From: Anaerolineales bacterium UBA1429
Lineage (GTDB): Bacteria; Chloroflexota; Anaerolineae; UBA1429
Assembly: GCA_002329325.1 (NCBI GenBank)
Contig: DCTX01000026.1
Span: 183,917 to 245,537, forward strand
Length of the DNA stretch: 61,621 nucleotides
Direction: 5' to 3'
Position numbers and translations under genes: made by a program. Positions 41,590 through 50,162 of the stretch are shown in pieces. Within the stretch, counting starts at the first letter, position 1. Each line of letters starts with the position of its first letter. The notes under the pieces are model-generated. The model saw nothing but the letters and a program-made list of their open reading frames with translations, was not told the origin of the DNA and did no database searches.

Positions 41590-42777
41590 GTGAGCGAGAT
41601 CACGGTGCGCCAGGTCTACGGCGAAGAGATGCTGCGGGCGATGTACTGGATGCACGCCTATGCCTTTAGCTCTTCGCCGCCCCTGCGGGATCGGGCCGAG
41701 CGAGAGGAGGCGCTGCTGCGTCGCCAGGGCGCTACCCACATGGCCGCCTATGATGGCGATGAGCTGGTGGCCTGCGGGGCCAGCCGCCCGCTGATTCAGC
41801 AGGTGCGCGGCGCCCTCTACCCCATGGCCGGCTTGATGGACGTGACCACGCACCCGGCCACGCGCCGTCGAGGCTATGCCCGCAAGCTGCTCGGCGCCCT
41901 CCTGGAGGCCGTGCGGGAGGGAGGCGCCGCCTGCTCCGGATTGTACCCCTTCCGCGAGTCCTTTTACGAGCGGCTGGGTTATGTCACCTTGCCGCAGGTT
42001 CGGCGGGTTCGCTTCGATCCCGCGGCGCTGCAGCCCCTGCTCCGGTGGGATCTGGGCGGCCAGGTGCGCCTGTTGCCCATCGAGGAGGGCTATGAGGACT
42101 ATTTGGCGTTTCTGCAGGAGCACCGCGCCCGCACCCACGGCATGGCCATGTTCCAGCATGACGACCGCTACGAGGCGCAGCGCGGCTATCAGTGGGTCGC
42201 CCTGGCCACGGTGGGCCAGCGAGTGGAGGGCGTCATGCTCTACAACCTGCGGGGCGAGCAGATCACCCGCTATGCCCTGCGCGCCTTTCGCTTCTACCAT
42301 GCCTCCCCGGCGGGGCGCTACCTGCTGCTGGAGTGGATCGCCCGCCACATCGACCAGGCGGATCGCGCCGAGCTGACCCTGCCCGCCTATGAGCGCCCCG
42401 AGACCTGGCTGGCAGACCTGCGGCTGCAGAGCGAGACGGCCAGCCACATCACGCCCATGGCGCGGGTACTGGACGTGGCCCGCATAGCCGGCTTGCAGAC
42501 GGGCCCCGGCGCCGTGGCCGTGCGCCTCTCCGACCCCGCCTGCCCCTGGAACGAAGGCATCTGGCGGCTGGCGAGCGTGGGCGGCCGCCTGGAGGTCGCC
42601 CACGCGGGCGAGGCCCAGGGCGCCCTGACCATCCAGGGCCTTACCGCCCTGGTATACGGCACCCATGACCCGGCGGAGTTCGGGCTGCGCGGCTGGGGCG
42701 CCCTGGACGCGGCCACGGTGGAGACGCTGCGGGCCATGTTCCCGCCGCGCTGCCCCCACCTGCACGAGATGTTCTAG
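41590..42777 (+). CDS. Eis-like GNAT acetyltransferase with C-terminal sterol-carrier-like domain
   Basis: 395 residues, GTG start with AGGAGG upstream. Residues about 80-140 hold the acetyl-CoA motif GLMDVTTHPATRRRGYARKLLGALLEAVREGG (R-R-x-G-Y-A), followed by YPFRESFYERLGY. The two later parts, a second GNAT-like fold and an SCP2-like end (GALTIQGLTALVYGTHDPAEF), give the three-domain layout of Eis-type enhanced-survival acetyltransferases, which acetylate aminoglycosides or protein lysines. The C-terminal F is the free carboxylate that acts as base in Eis: the protein ends HEMF, in agreement with that. Substrate unknown. Confidence 0.8.
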   Translation: MSEITVRQVYGEEMLRAMYWMHAYAFSSSPPLRDRAEREEALLRRQGATHMAAYDGDELVACGASRPLIQQVRGALYPMAGLMDVTTHPATRRRGYARKLLGALLEAVREGGAACSGLYPFRESFYERLGYVTLPQVRRVRFDPAALQPLLRWDLGGQVRLLPIEEGYEDYLAFLQEHRARTHGMAMFQHDDRYEAQRGYQWVALATVGQRVEGVMLYNLRGEQITRYALRAFRFYHASPAGRYLLLEWIARHIDQADRAELTLPAYERPETWLADLRLQSETASHITPMARVLDVARIAGLQTGPGAVAVRLSDPACPWNEGIWRLASVGGRLEVAHAGEAQGALTIQGLTALVYGTHDPAEFGLRGWGALDAATVETLRAMFPPRCPHLHEMF

Positions 42778-42788
42778 GCGGGCAAGGG

Positions 42789-42882
42789 GCGCCAGGAGCG
42801 GGATTCGTCAGGCGTGGGCTCTTGGTGTATCCTTGGGGACACGACGCGTGTCCTACTCAATGAACGTGCGTCCTCCTGGCGC
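42789..42882 (+). promoter_or_regulatory. Structured RNA element before metX
   Basis: GCGCCAGGAG (42789-42798) pairs perfectly with CTCCTGGCGC (42873-42882), closing a 94-nt domain. Inside, GGACACG (42837-42843) pairs with CGTGTCC (42847-42853). A further imperfect hairpin (GCGCCCAG...CTGGCGC, about 42912-42936) stands closer to the start codon at 42954. None of the SAM riboswitch consensus blocks I know is visible. It starts 11 bases after the stop of the previous gene. Confidence 0.45.
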
Positions 42883-42953
42883 AAGCGCGGCGCCGCAAAA
42901 CAGATGATCCTGCGCCCAGGGCCGCTGCTCTGGCGCGATTCCGAGGTGCGAGT

Positions 42954-44150
42954 GTGGCAACGGACGACATTATCGAGGTCGCTCAGGCTTCGCAACTGGG
43001 CGGCGCCCAGAGCGTAGGCCTGGTCCACCCCCAGAGCTGGACGTTTGACGATCCGCCCCTGGAGCTGGATTGCGGGCGGACCCTCTCGCCTATCACCCAG
43101 GTCTACGAGACCTATGGCGAGCTGAGCCCCCAGCGCGACAACGCCATTTTGATCTTTCACGCCCTCTCGGGCGATGCCCATGTGGCCGGGTATCATACCC
43201 GCGAGGACCGGCGCCCCGGCTGGTGGGACACCATGGTGGGCCCGGGCAAGGCGTTCGACACGACCAAGTATTTCGTCATCTGCGCCAATGTCATCGGCGG
43301 CTGCCGAGGCAGCACCGGCCCCTCCAGCATCAACCCGGCCACCGGACGCCCCTATGGCCCCGATTTCCCCATGCTTACCCTCAGCGACATGGTGCGCGCC
43401 CAGGAGCGCCTGGTGACGCACATGGGCATCGAGAAGCTCCTGGCCGTGGCCGGGGGCAGCATGGGCGGCATGATGGCCCTGGATTGGGCCGTGCGCTTTC
43501 CGGAGCGGGTGGCCTCCGTGCTGGCCATCGCCACCACCGCGCGCATCACCGCCCAGAGCATCGCCTTTAACGAGGTGGGCCGCCAGGCGATCATGGCCGA
43601 CCCCCACTGGAACGAGGGCGACTATTACGACGGGCAGTCGCCGGAGAGCGGGCTGGCCGTGGCTCGCATGATCGGCCATATCACCTACCTCTCTGACGAG
43701 CAGATGCACCGCAAGTTCGGCCGCCGCCTGCAGGATCGTGAGACCCTGGGCTATGATTTCGGCACCGAGTTCCAGGTCGAGAGCTACCTGCGGTACCAGG
43801 GCAACTCGTTCGTGCGGCGCTTTGATGCCAACAGCTACCTCTATATCACCAAGGCGATCGACTACTTTGATCTGGCCAACGGCCACCGCTCCCTGGTCGA
43901 GTCGCTGGAGCGGGCGCGGGCCGAGTTCCTGGTGGTCTCCTTCACCAGCGACTGGCTGTTCCCCTCCGAGCAGGCCAAGGAGCTGGTGCGAGCCCTGCAG
44001 GCCAACGGCCTGGTGACCACCTTCCTGGAGATCAGCAGCAACTATGGGCATGACGCCTTTTTGCTGCCCAACGACGAGCTTTCTGCAGCGGTGAGCGGGT
44101 TCCTGAGCCATGTGCAGCGCCGCCCGCGCCAGAACGGGAACACGCCATGA
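42954..44150 (+). CDS. metX: Homoserine O-acetyltransferase
   Basis: 398 residues, GTG start with GAGGTG six bases upstream. An alpha/beta hydrolase of the MetX type: LSPITQVYETYGELSPQRDNAILIFHALSGDAHVAG, NVIGGCRGSTGPSSINPATGRPYG and the nucleophile S169 in AGGSMGGMMALDW; the acid is in TSDWLFPS and the base in YGHDAFLL. It acetylates (or in some bacteria succinylates) homoserine for methionine synthesis; the acyl donor cannot be told from these motifs. It overlaps metW by four bases (ATGA). The structured element at 42789-42882 may regulate it. Confidence 0.93.
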   Translation: MATDDIIEVAQASQLGGAQSVGLVHPQSWTFDDPPLELDCGRTLSPITQVYETYGELSPQRDNAILIFHALSGDAHVAGYHTREDRRPGWWDTMVGPGKAFDTTKYFVICANVIGGCRGSTGPSSINPATGRPYGPDFPMLTLSDMVRAQERLVTHMGIEKLLAVAGGSMGGMMALDWAVRFPERVASVLAIATTARITAQSIAFNEVGRQAIMADPHWNEGDYYDGQSPESGLAVARMIGHITYLSDEQMHRKFGRRLQDRETLGYDFGTEFQVESYLRYQGNSFVRRFDANSYLYITKAIDYFDLANGHRSLVESLERARAEFLVVSFTSDWLFPSEQAKELVRALQANGLVTTFLEISSNYGHDAFLLPNDELSAAVSGFLSHVQRRPRQNGNTP

Positions 44151-44773
44151 GCTGGACGAGCGAGCCCCGCGAGACCAAGCGCCGCCTGGATTACGAGTTG
44201 ATCAGTGAGCTGGTGCCCCACGGCTCGCGCGTGCTGGATCTGGGCTGTGGCGATGGCCAGCTCTTGGCCGACCTGATGGCCAACAGGGCTTGCGACGTGC
44301 GGGGCATCGAGATCGACGAAACGCACGTGCGCAACTGCATCCAGCGCGGGCTGCCCGTCTACCACGGTGACATGCTGGAGGGCTTGCAGCACTATCGCAA
44401 CGGGTCCTTTGACCTGGTGATCCTCAGCCAGACGCTGCAGCAGGCCGCCGACCCGGTGCGGGTGATCCACGCCATGCTGCGGGTAGGCGAGCGCGCCATC
44501 ATCAGCTTTCCCAATTTCGGCTGGTGGAAGACACGGCTGCAGCTCCTGATAACGGGCCGCATGCCCCGCCACCGCCTGCTCCCCTATGAATGGCACAACA
44601 CGCCCAACGTGCACCTGTGCACCGTCAGGGATTTCCGCATCCTCTGCCGCCAGGAGGGCCTTCAGGTGCTGCACGAGATCTTTGTGGCGCCGCCGGCGCG
44701 GCGGGTGGGGCCTTTCCTGGCCAATTGGCGGGCCGGGCTGGCGATCTTTGAGCTGCGGCAGGAGCGTCGCTAG
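44147..44773 (+). CDS. metW: Methionine biosynthesis protein MetW
   Basis: 208 residues. The methyltransferase-like start is typical of MetW: RLDYELISELVPHGSRVLDLGCGDGQLLADLM, GIEIDETHVRNCIQRGLPVYHGDM, FDLVILSQTLQQAADPVRVIHAMLRVGERAIISFPNFGWWKTRLQLLITGRMP and WHNTPNVHLCTVRDF. MetW works with MetX and stimulates its homoserine acyltransferase activity. Its start codon overlaps the metX stop, so the two are translationally coupled. Confidence 0.93.
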   Translation: MSWTSEPRETKRRLDYELISELVPHGSRVLDLGCGDGQLLADLMANRACDVRGIEIDETHVRNCIQRGLPVYHGDMLEGLQHYRNGSFDLVILSQTLQQAADPVRVIHAMLRVGERAIISFPNFGWWKTRLQLLITGRMPRHRLLPYEWHNTPNVHLCTVRDFRILCRQEGLQVLHEIFVAPPARRVGPFLANWRAGLAIFELRQERR

Positions 44774-44796
44774 AGTCAGAACCGCGGAGGTGGGGT

Positions 44797-45348
44797 ATGG
44801 CCAACGTCGGCGGAGAGTCGGAAGCGCCTTGCGGGCCGGGATGGGTTCTGCGCGGGCTGGAGCCGGACGACTATGCCGATTGGCACGCCATCCGCCTGTG
44901 CCCCCAGGTGATGCGCAACACCCTCATGCTGCCCTTTTCCACCCTCGCCGAGGCGCGCGAGCGCCTGGCGCACATCCCCCAGAACGCCCATGTGATCGTC
45001 GCCGAGGTGGATGGCCACGTGGTCGGCCAGGCCTGGCTGGAGCAGCGTTGGGGGCGCTGCAGCCATGTGGGCCAGCCGGGCATCATGGTGCACGATGACT
45101 ATACGCGGCAGGGGATCGGTACGGCCTTGCTGGGCGCGATCATTGACCTGGCCGAGAACTGGCTGGGCCTCTGGCGCCTGGAGCTGGAGGTCTATACCGA
45201 CAACGCCGCCGCCATCGCGCTCTACCGCAAGTTCGGGTTCGAGGTCGAGGGGACCAAGCGCCTCTACGCCCTGCGAGATGGCTCCTATGTGGACGTCCAT
45301 GTGATGGCGCGGCTCAGAACCGCGGGCCCTGGCGCTACCTCCGCGTGA
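44797..45348 (+). CDS. GNAT-family N-acetyltransferase (RimJ/PhnO-like)
   Basis: 183 residues, GGAGGTGGGG before the ATG. The acetyl-CoA loop is GIMVHDDYTRQGIGTALLGAIIDLAE (R/Q-x-x-G-x-G/A), then NWLGLWRLELEVYTDNAAAIALYRKFGFEVEGTKRLYALRDGSYVDVHVMARL, the usual end of small GNAT enzymes that acetylate amines or protein N-termini. Its last 14 bases overlap the end of the SBBP gene on the other strand. Probably co-transcribed with metXW (23-base gap), though unrelated in function. Confidence 0.8.
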   Translation: MANVGGESEAPCGPGWVLRGLEPDDYADWHAIRLCPQVMRNTLMLPFSTLAEARERLAHIPQNAHVIVAEVDGHVVGQAWLEQRWGRCSHVGQPGIMVHDDYTRQGIGTALLGAIIDLAENWLGLWRLELEVYTDNAAAIALYRKFGFEVEGTKRLYALRDGSYVDVHVMARLRTAGPGATSA

Positions 45349-47518
45349 TCGGCAAGAGCAGCTCCCTGTCCGGACAGAAGATCTTGGCCACGAAAGCGTC
45401 GGTGCTGCCGCCGTTGTGCGTTAGGTCGGGGCCACCCATCACGGGGAAGGTCGCCTCGGTGGAATTGGTCTCGCCCGCGATGTAGGCATTGCCTGACGCA
45501 TCCACGGCGATGGCATGGCCATAGTCCCACCCCCCGCTGCCGCCGATATAGCCCGCATAGGCCAGCCCTGTGCCATCCGCCGCCACCTTGGCCACAAAGG
45601 CATCGGCGCTGCCGCCATTGTGGGTCAGGTCGGGGCCGGCAACCACGGGGAAGGTCGCCTCCGTCGAATCGGTCTCGCCCGCGATGTAGGCATTGCCCGC
45701 CTTATCCACCGCAATGCCGTTGCCATAGTCGGCGTCGCCGCTCCCGCCGATATAGCCTGCATAGGTTAGCCCTGTGCCATCGGCCGCCACCTTGGCCACA
45801 AAGGCATCGGCGTTGCCGCCGTTGTAGGTCAGATCGGGCCCGACGGCCACGGGGAAGGTCGCCTCCGTCGAGTCGGTGTAGCCTGTCACATAGGCGTTGC
45901 CCGCCGTGTCCACCGCAATGCCGTTGCCATAATCCCAGCCGCTGCCGCCGACAAAACCGCCGTACACAAGCCCGGCGCCATCCGCTGCCACCTTGGCCAC
46001 AAAGGCATCATAGCCGCCGCCGTTGTAGGTGAGATCGGGGCCGATGGCCATGGGAAAGGTCGTCTCGGTGGATTGGGTCTCGCCCGTGACATAGGCGTTG
46101 CCCGCCGTGTCCACCGCAATGCCATTGCCCCGGTCGGTCCATTTGCCGCCGATGTAGCCGGCGTAGACCAGGCCGGAGCCATTCGCCGCCACCTTGGCCA
46201 CAAAGGCATCCCCGTACGTGTTGGTATCGTCGTTATAGGAGAGATCGGGGCCGACGACGACAGGGAACGTTGCCTCGGTGGACTTGGTGTAGCCAGTGAT
46301 GTAGGCATTGCCGGCCGTATCTACGGCCACGCCCAGCCCGAGGTCCACGTCGTTGCCGCCGATGTAGCCGGCATAGACGAGGTCTGTGCCATCGGCCGCT
46401 ACCTTGGCCACAAAGGCGTCGCTCCCGCCGCCGTTAAAGGTGAGGTCAGGCCCGATCGTGGCGGGAAAGCTCGCCTCTGCCGACCCGACGATACCGGTGA
46501 CATAGGCGTTGCCCGCCGCATCCACGGCGATGCCCTGGCCGAAATCGATCCAGCTACCGCCGATATAGCCGCAGTAGATCAGCCCTGACCCATCCGCCGC
46601 CACCTTGGCCACAAAGGCATCCCGCTCACCGCCGTTGTAGCTCAGATCGGGGCCGACGGTCACGGGGAAGGTCGGGCTCCACCAGGCCTCGCCCGCCACA
46701 TAGGCGTTGCCCGCGGCGTCCACGGCGATGCCATAGCCCCGATCGGTCCCGCTGCCGCCGATATAGCCGGCGTAGAACAGCATCGCCGGATCGATCACCA
46801 GGGGCAGGGTAGGATCGTACGCGCCCACGCGAAACCCGTAGGAGCCGGACCCATCTGCGCCTGATTGTGCGGTGTCGTCCAGCGCATAGGCCGCCGCAAC
46901 CGGCGCCCGCTGCCCATCTACCACCTGGTACGCCACAGGCGCATCATCCTGCAGGCCGCCGGCAGGCGCCGTCAGCTCCAACTGGCCGGCCTCGTTCAGC
47001 CGCACGCTCGCGCCGCGATACGCCAGCCGGATGCGCGCCGGATCCGCGCCAGGCTGGACGACGAACTCGTACTTGAGCTGATCGAACGTACCGCTGTAGA
47101 TCAGGTCAATCCCCTCCCACAGATCCGGATAGACGATGCGGGAGAAGGTCGGCAGCTCGGTGTGCCACTCGTCACGCGGCCCACGAAAGTACGAGATCCG
47201 GGCAGTGGTCTGATCCTGCCCGATGGGCTGCACAGCGTTGGCACCCACAAAGTCCAGTTTCAGAACCCAACGCGATTCAGCCGAGGTCAGCGCGAGGGTG
47301 AGGCCTTCCGGGGTAAAGTAGAGCGTCTTGTCGCTGCCCTGGACATAGTACGCTACCTGAGCGTCCATCTGCCCCTGGTTGGCGACAAAGGGGAGGGGCA
47401 TCTTGCCCCAGTCAGTCTGGGCGTAGGCTATCGGATAGCTGACTGGAGGGGGAGGCGCGGCAAGGAGCAACAGCGCGGCGAGCAGAACGAACCGCCAGAA
47501 GCGACGTCTCACCTGCAT
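45335..47518 (-). CDS. Secreted SBBP-repeat beta-propeller protein
   Basis: 727 residues with a signal peptide (1 to about 33). Residues 35-245 form the N-terminal domain usual in SBBP proteins (MPLPFVANQGQMDAQVAYYVQG, ISYFRGPRDEWHTELPTFSRIVYPDLWEGIDLIYSG, YEFVVQPGADPARIRLAYRG). Seven repeats of about 67 residues follow (248 to about 716), each reading (Y/F)-A-G-Y-I-G-G-(S)-x-x-D-x-G-x-G-I-A-V-D, GNAYVTG, T-F-P-V and DAFVAKVAADG. This is a seven-blade propeller. The C-terminus ends in LLLPITRR without an anchor. Extracellular or surface protein; the binding partner is not known. It has its own promoter at 47685-47713. Confidence 0.85.
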   Translation of the reverse strand: MQVRRRFWRFVLLAALLLLAAPPPPVSYPIAYAQTDWGKMPLPFVANQGQMDAQVAYYVQGSDKTLYFTPEGLTLALTSAESRWVLKLDFVGANAVQPIGQDQTTARISYFRGPRDEWHTELPTFSRIVYPDLWEGIDLIYSGTFDQLKYEFVVQPGADPARIRLAYRGASVRLNEAGQLELTAPAGGLQDDAPVAYQVVDGQRAPVAAAYALDDTAQSGADGSGSYGFRVGAYDPTLPLVIDPAMLFYAGYIGGSGTDRGYGIAVDAAGNAYVAGEAWWSPTFPVTVGPDLSYNGGERDAFVAKVAADGSGLIYCGYIGGSWIDFGQGIAVDAAGNAYVTGIVGSAEASFPATIGPDLTFNGGGSDAFVAKVAADGTDLVYAGYIGGNDVDLGLGVAVDTAGNAYITGYTKSTEATFPVVVGPDLSYNDDTNTYGDAFVAKVAANGSGLVYAGYIGGKWTDRGNGIAVDTAGNAYVTGETQSTETTFPMAIGPDLTYNGGGYDAFVAKVAADGAGLVYGGFVGGSGWDYGNGIAVDTAGNAYVTGYTDSTEATFPVAVGPDLTYNGGNADAFVAKVAADGTGLTYAGYIGGSGDADYGNGIAVDKAGNAYIAGETDSTEATFPVVAGPDLTHNGGSADAFVAKVAADGTGLAYAGYIGGSGGWDYGHAIAVDASGNAYIAGETNSTEATFPVMGGPDLTHNGGSTDAFVAKIFCPDRELLLPITRR
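45371..46777 (-). repeat. Seven tandem SBBP-coding repeats
   Basis: Each unit is about 195-210 bp. The DNA is nearly identical in short blocks, e.g. GCCACCTTGGCCACAAAGGC on the plus strand recurs in each unit, as does GGCATTGCC or GGCGTTGCC. Likely a hot spot for copy-number change. Confidence 0.85.
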
Positions 47519-47684
47519 GGTTCCTCTCCTGTCTGGTCAGCGCAGCCGACAGCCGTCCAACGGACGGGCGCCGGGAAGATGCCCGTCTCTTGAGCGGGGC
47601 TCTTCCGTTGGCGCTTCTCTCTGCCGCGCTTCCCCTTGGCGCTCTCCCGCCTCCCACACGCTACAGAATTCCGCTATCCCGTGT

Positions 47685-47713
47685 ACCTTATCGAGAACCC
47701 TGACATCCGTCAA
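47685..47713 (-). promoter_or_regulatory. Promoter of the SBBP gene
   Basis: Minus strand TTGACG (47708-47713), 17-bp spacer, TAAGGT (47685-47690), giving a leader of about 160 nt. Beyond this box, the stretch 47519-47812 holds nothing else that I recognise. Confidence 0.5.
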
Positions 47714-47812
47714 GGGCTGTAGTCACCTGGGGCGCAACGACGCCAAACCCGCGCTGGCGGCTGGCGCTTGGCGGCAAGAAGCACAACCAGGGGGCCGCGG
47801 GCAGCAGCGGCC

Positions 47813-48544
47813 TCAGGCGGCTCTGCGCCCACCGAACAGGGCCAGCTCAAAGGCCTTGAAGAAGCAGGCCACATCGCGATAGCCGATCTCGTGCAGCCAG
47901 TCACACTGGGCCTCCACGGGCGCCAGGATGTTCTCCTCTTTGTCCTGCCGCGCATAGTACTCCCGCGCCAGCTCCTCGCGGGATCGGGCCGAGCCGTTGC
48001 CCCGGTGGTAGGCATAGAGGCTATCCACAAAGTGGGCCTCAAAGAGCGCCTCGACGGCCGGAGTGGGCGAGGCCACGTGCTCCAGGTTCAGGAACACCCC
48101 GCCCTGCCCGAGCAGCCCATAGATCTGGGCGTAGAGGGCCCGCTTGCGCTCATCGGTCAGGTGATGGATGGCAAAGCCGGAGACGACCAGATCCACCGGC
48201 CCGGGGAGGGCCAGGCGTTCCTGCCAACCATCCTGGGCAAAGTCCGCCTGGATGAACGTGGCTCTGGCAGGCTCGATGTGCTTGGCCCGGGCCGCCTCCA
48301 GCATGGGCGCGGAGAAATCCACGAACCAGGCATGGGCGCCAGGGTGCTGGCGCTGAATGGCGCGCCCCAGAATCCCGTCGCCGCAGCCCAGGTCCACCAC
48401 CCTCCGCACGCCGGGCACCCAGTTGGCCACGATGGTCAGCAGGATCTCGATCTGTTGCTGGGCCAGGGGGATCGCGCCGCGCACCCCCTCCAGATAGGTC
48501 TGGGCCAGGTGGGCGCTCTGCCACTGGCTGCTCTGATCCGTCAT
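47813..48544 (-). CDS. Class I SAM-dependent methyltransferase
   Basis: 243 residues; ATG at 48544 with GAGGAG upstream. Motif I is VRRVVDLGCGDGILGRAIQRQHPGAHAWFVDFSAPMLEAARAK; ATFIQADFAQDGW and VDLVVSGFAIHHLTDERKRALYAQIYGLLGQGGVFLNLEHVASPT follow, typical of small-molecule or tRNA cmo5U-type methyltransferases. The C-terminal helices (WLHEIGYRDVACFFKAFELALFGGRRA) also occur in that group. It is downstream (28-base gap) of the FAD oxidoreductase gene and probably in the same transcript. Confidence 0.8.
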   Translation of the reverse strand: MTDQSSQWQSAHLAQTYLEGVRGAIPLAQQQIEILLTIVANWVPGVRRVVDLGCGDGILGRAIQRQHPGAHAWFVDFSAPMLEAARAKHIEPARATFIQADFAQDGWQERLALPGPVDLVVSGFAIHHLTDERKRALYAQIYGLLGQGGVFLNLEHVASPTPAVEALFEAHFVDSLYAYHRGNGSARSREELAREYYARQDKEENILAPVEAQCDWLHEIGYRDVACFFKAFELALFGGRRAA

Positions 48545-48572
48545 GCACAACTCCTCGGTTCGTGTACGTAGC

Positions 48573-50060
48573 TCATTCCTCGAACCGACGCCCCGCCTGG
48601 CGGCATAGGTCCTTCACCACCGCGCGCCCCGAGATGGCGGCATTGGGGAGCCCAATCATGGCGTTGGCCCACTGGCCCACGTGGTGAAAGCCCTCCAGGC
48701 CCGGCAGGGTTCTGGTCAGCCCCTGGAACATGACCTTCATGGCGCCCTTGGAGACACCCCAGGGCTGCCAGCCCCGAAAGCTGCCGGTGTAGCGCTCGAC
48801 GGTCACGGGCGTGACCACGTCCCATGCCTCGACGCTGGCCGCGAGCCCCGGCCAGCGCCCATCCAGCCGCTGGGCCACGGCATCGGCGATGGCGCGCTTG
48901 GCAGCGCGATAGGCGGCGGGATCCTGCTCGCGCAGTTCCTTCCAGGGTGCATAGACGCCCGTGGCTACGGCCTTGACAACCGACTTGCCCTCTGGCGCCA
49001 TTCCCGCATCGTGGGCCATGGTCTCGACATAGAGGGCGCCGTGGGAGCGCCCTGCGAACTCGAGGGGCTCGTCGTAGAGCAGCGTCAGATGGTGCGGCTC
49101 GGCCGTCAGATCGCGCTTCACGCCCAAGTAGATCGTCAGGCCGAACTCCTGCTCCTCCGGATAGGCCTGGTAAAAGCTGTCGATGAGGGGGTTGGTGTAG
49201 CGACCGCCCAGCATCTTGAATACCGTGGCATAGCCGTCAGCCGCGGAGACGATGACATCGGCCCGGTGCTCGGTGCCATCGGCCAGCCGCACGCCCCGCG
49301 CCCTGTCGCTCTCGACGATGATCTCCCGCACGGTCGCCCCATAGACGATCTCGCCCCCCAGCGACCGATACCGGTCCGCCATGCGCTGCGCCATGGCGCC
49401 CGAGCCGCCCCAGGGGCGGCCCAGGTCGCCGCGCTGGAGGCCCGCCAGGAACATGACGTTGGCCATGACGGGGATGCCGGCTCCATCCATGCCATACTGG
49501 GCGCGAGCCAGCGCCCGCCGCAAGAAGGAGTCGCTGAACTGGGCGGCCAACTGGTCCAGCCGTATGCCGCCGCAGCGCATGATGGTGGGCATGCGCAGGG
49601 CCAGGCGGAGATTGCCCGCCAGGTCGTGCAGCCCCATGGCCATGACGTCGGCCTTGGCCAGAGAGCGCGCCGCCCCCACATAGCGCCGGATGGCCGCGCC
49701 ATCGTTGGGCGCCAGCGCCTGCATATGGGCCTGCAGGCGGTCCAGGTCGCCATACAGCTCCAGCGCCTGCCCATCCGGGGCCTCGATGCGCACCAGGCTC
49801 TCGTCGTTCAGGATGGGCATATCATCCAGCGCGCCCAGGGCGCGCCAGACGCGATGCAAGGGCGAGTCCGGTGCGGTGCCCGCCAGGTGGTGCAGGCAGT
49901 AATCAAAGACATACCCGCCCCGCTGCCACGAGGCGCACACGCCGCCGGGGCGATCGTGTTTCTCCAGCAGCAGCGTTTCATAGCCGTTCATGCGGGCATA
50001 GGAGGCCGCCGCCAGGCCCGCGACCCCTGCGCCAATGATGATCATGCTGCCGGTTGCCAT
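48573..50060 (-). CDS. Phytoene-desaturase-like FAD-dependent oxidoreductase
   Basis: 495 residues; ATG at 50060 with GAGGAGG upstream. The dinucleotide-binding start is SMIIIGAGVAGLAAASYARMNGYETLLLEKHDRPGGVCASW, then YVFDYCLHHLAGT. WGGSGAMAQRMADRYRSLGGEI is the CrtI-type block (G-G-x-x-x-(M/L)-x-x-x-L), and SAADGYATVFKMLG and the C-terminal GFHHVGQWANAMIGLPNAAISGRAVVKDL (with the FAD-end motif G-x-x-x-(A/G)-(I/V)-x-S-G) fit the phytoene desaturase/carotenoid isomerase group. No crtB or other carotenoid gene is nearby, so the substrate could be any polyene or lipid. A methyltransferase gene follows, which suggests a two-step modification pathway. Confidence 0.82.
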   Translation of the reverse strand: MATGSMIIIGAGVAGLAAASYARMNGYETLLLEKHDRPGGVCASWQRGGYVFDYCLHHLAGTAPDSPLHRVWRALGALDDMPILNDESLVRIEAPDGQALELYGDLDRLQAHMQALAPNDGAAIRRYVGAARSLAKADVMAMGLHDLAGNLRLALRMPTIMRCGGIRLDQLAAQFSDSFLRRALARAQYGMDGAGIPVMANVMFLAGLQRGDLGRPWGGSGAMAQRMADRYRSLGGEIVYGATVREIIVESDRARGVRLADGTEHRADVIVSAADGYATVFKMLGGRYTNPLIDSFYQAYPEEQEFGLTIYLGVKRDLTAEPHHLTLLYDEPLEFAGRSHGALYVETMAHDAGMAPEGKSVVKAVATGVYAPWKELREQDPAAYRAAKRAIADAVAQRLDGRWPGLAASVEAWDVVTPVTVERYTGSFRGWQPWGVSKGAMKVMFQGLTRTLPGLEGFHHVGQWANAMIGLPNAAISGRAVVKDLCRQAGRRFEE

Positions 50061-50074
50061 GCCCTGCCTCCTCG

Positions 50075-50104
50075 TTGACAGCGCCAGGATCACTTGATTA
50101 TACT
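50075..50104. promoter_or_regulatory. Overlapping divergent promoters
   Basis: Plus strand: TTGACA (50075-50080), 18-bp spacer, TATACT (50099-50104) toward the PRPP synthetase gene. Minus strand: TATAAT at 50097-50102 toward the oxidoreductase gene, with no clear -35. The two -10 boxes share the same bases, so both polymerases cannot bind at once. Confidence 0.65.
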
Positions 50105-50162
50105 GATTCCGCACAGGTCCGCACGTGCCAAACGCCGTGTGCACCCTACATGGGGGAAAGAC

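Noticed and set aside
42778..42953. SAM-I, SAM-II or SAH riboswitch before metX
   Set aside because: The stem is there but the conserved core sequences are not.
45371..46777. CRISPR-like repeat array
   Set aside because: The repeats are about 200 bp, coding and in frame; they are propeller blades.
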